Of a stretch of 64,000 bases of DNA, positions 63,041 through 64,000 are shown piece by piece. The DNA comes from Polytrichum commune. Its lineage: Eukaryota; Streptophyta; Polytrichopsida; Polytrichales; Polytrichaceae. Under the pieces are notes generated by a model, which did no database searches, was not told the DNA's origin, and was given only the letters and a program-made list of their open reading frames with translations. The position numbers and the translations under genes were made by a program. Each line of letters begins with the position of its first letter. Within the stretch, counting starts at the first letter, position 1. The stretch is from contig OX485807.1 in NCBI GenBank assembly GCA_950295325.1, positions 18,943,666 to 19,007,665 on the forward strand. Direction: 5' to 3'.

Positions 63041-63391
63041 TTAATCGGTTTCTGGTATGCCTTGAGTGGCGCGTTTGAAGGGGGGGGGGGGGCTCACGAC
63101 TGGAGGTGGGGTTGTGAGCTGCCGCACAACCTCTGCATGTCGCCGCCTTAGTCGGGCAGTCTGCGCCGGCGATAGCAACCGCGGAACCTCACCTGCTATG
63201 GATAGGACAACCGAAGGGAAATCTGGATTGTTGGACACATGCTGGTCCTCGCCGCATTGCCCAGGAGTTGTTGGAGGCGTGAAGAATTCGTTGTCGCTCG
63301 AACTGTCTTCAACGGGTCCAATGGCATCTGGACATCTACAAAGCCACTTCTTGACAGCCGCGCTAACCCGTATCACATCAAAAGGAGCCAT
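63041..63391 (-). CDS. Unrecognised small Pro/Ser-rich protein, 116 aa
   Basis: Starts at an ATG (63391) in the context GGCTCCTTTTGATG and ends with TAA. A TATA box lies ~125 bp upstream, so the frame may be expressed without introns. The sequence has an N-terminal basic/hydrophobic segment (FDVIRVSAAVKKWLCRC), an acidic Ser-rich part (EDSSSDNEF), a TPPTTP repeat, and an Arg-rich helix (AQTARLRRRHAEVVRQL). No known domain. The coding strand has a 13-C run at 63080-63092 (PPPP) that would be prone to length changes. It faces the 58.7-62.5 kb gene tail to tail with 500 bp between stops. Confidence 0.45.
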   Translation of the reverse strand: MAPFDVIRVSAAVKKWLCRCPDAIGPVEDSSSDNEFFTPPTTPGQCGEDQHVSNNPDFPSVVLSIAGEVPRLLSPAQTARLRRRHAEVVRQLTTPPPVVSPPPPFKRATQGIPETD

Positions 63392-63514
63392 GCTAAAGGG
63401 AATAAAAACTTGCGAGAGAGTGCTATGACGTTCTGTTCCCTAAAACCTATGTAGATATTGGAGGAGAAGGAAAGACGTCTCGCTGGAAACATGGAAGAGA
63501 AAGGCAAGTGGGAA

Positions 63515-63525
63515 CCTTATATACC
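63515..63525 (-). promoter_or_regulatory. TATA box for the 116-aa minus-strand frame
   Basis: GGTATATAAGG on the minus strand. It predicts a transcription start near 63485-63490 and a leader of about 95 bases before the ATG at 63391. Good match to the plant TATA consensus. Confidence 0.6.
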
Positions 63526-63626
63526 CTAAACCTGACGACGTCATCCCACATGTGGGACGTGCCGTAACATGCGGGCACTGTGTAACATACAGACTGTGAA
63601 ACAGATGGTTGACTGTCATTGTTTAT

Positions 63627-64000
63627 TTAGCGACGTTGGTCCAAAAAGTCCTTCCTGCGCTTCAGGGACATGTTACTGCCGTCATCATTGGGCAAGAAAT
63701 GCAAGTCTGGTTGGGATGGCTCCACCAACCCATGCTTGATTTGAGCTAGCAATGTCTCTTGTTTTCCCTGGATGACGTGAAAGTCATCGAGGAGGTGTCG
63801 TAGCAGAAAAGTGTCACTTGTGGCCGCGTCCATGAACTCTGTTGCAAGGTTCCGAACTTTTTTTTCCATATCCTCCTAAGATGGTGTCACACGTTGGCTG
63901 CCTTGAGCTGCATTTGGTGTGGGTATGGGCAGTGTCGGTCCGGGTTCGTAACAATCATCTGGGAAATGAACAATCGGATCCAACATGTTACCACGGCCGC
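63627..64000 (-). pseudogene. Unrecognised reading frame interrupted by one TAG
   Basis: From 63869 the frame reads MEKKVRNLATEFMDAATSD and continues to DFLDQRR before its stop at 63627. Upstream, the same frame continues protein-like to the window edge (GRGNMLDPIVHFPDDCYEPG, then PTLPIPTPN), broken only by a TAG at 63876-63878, just before the internal ATG. The composition fits a short helical protein (FLLRHLLDDFHVIQGKQETL) and no domain is recognised. Either the gene is newly broken, the real start is the ATG at 63869, or an intron removes the stop. The 5' end lies outside the window. Confidence 0.4.

Overview
The window is nuclear plant DNA. It is about 60% A+T over most of its length, gene-poor, and packed with short inverted-repeat elements and decayed transposons. 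Its genes are split by many GT-AG introns. Three genes belong to families I recognise from land plants: an ABI3/FUS3/LEC2-type B3 transcription factor, a RINGLET-type homeobox protein, and an aminoalcohol (ethanolamine/choline) phosphotransferase. I cannot name the species. The repeats suggest a medium-to-large genome, and nothing in the sequence separates a seed plant from a fern, lycophyte or bryophyte with confidence.

Layout. 1-6 kb: two ~500-bp inverted-terminal-repeat elements in opposite orientation (456-956 and 5285-5765) around unrecognised DNA. 6-11.2 kb: no gene found. 11.28-16.61 kb (minus): a B3 gene rebuilt exon by exon (8 exons, 462 codons in frame), with a conspicuous internal segmental duplication, an intronic minisatellite, and three ~245-bp repeats containing exon-like sequence upstream. 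18.5-23.4 kb: dispersed repeats. 23.44-27.58 kb (minus): a 5'-truncated, mutated LINE, its RNase H domain split by a 410-bp MITE with an exact 8-bp target duplication. 30.9-34.7 kb (minus): the 5' half of a RINGLET-type homeobox gene. 35.3-41.9 kb: dispersed repeats and palindromes. 42.39-48.60 kb (minus): a complete aminoalcoholphosphotransferase gene of 18 coding exons (393 aa), including a 10-nt microexon. 48.9-56.7 kb: several MITE families. 56.8-64 kb: a visibly more GC-rich block holding an unrecognised 3-exon gene (plus) and two unrecognised reading frames (minus), with a 3 x ~204-bp tandem repeat in front.

The three recognised genes are functionally unrelated (seed/embryo-type transcriptional control, chromatin/homeobox control, phospholipid synthesis). 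They share strand (minus) but no operon-like logic. The most novel content is the 56.8-64 kb block and the modular duplication inside the B3 gene. All exon models were made by eye from splice sites, reading phase and family resemblance; no alignment was run.
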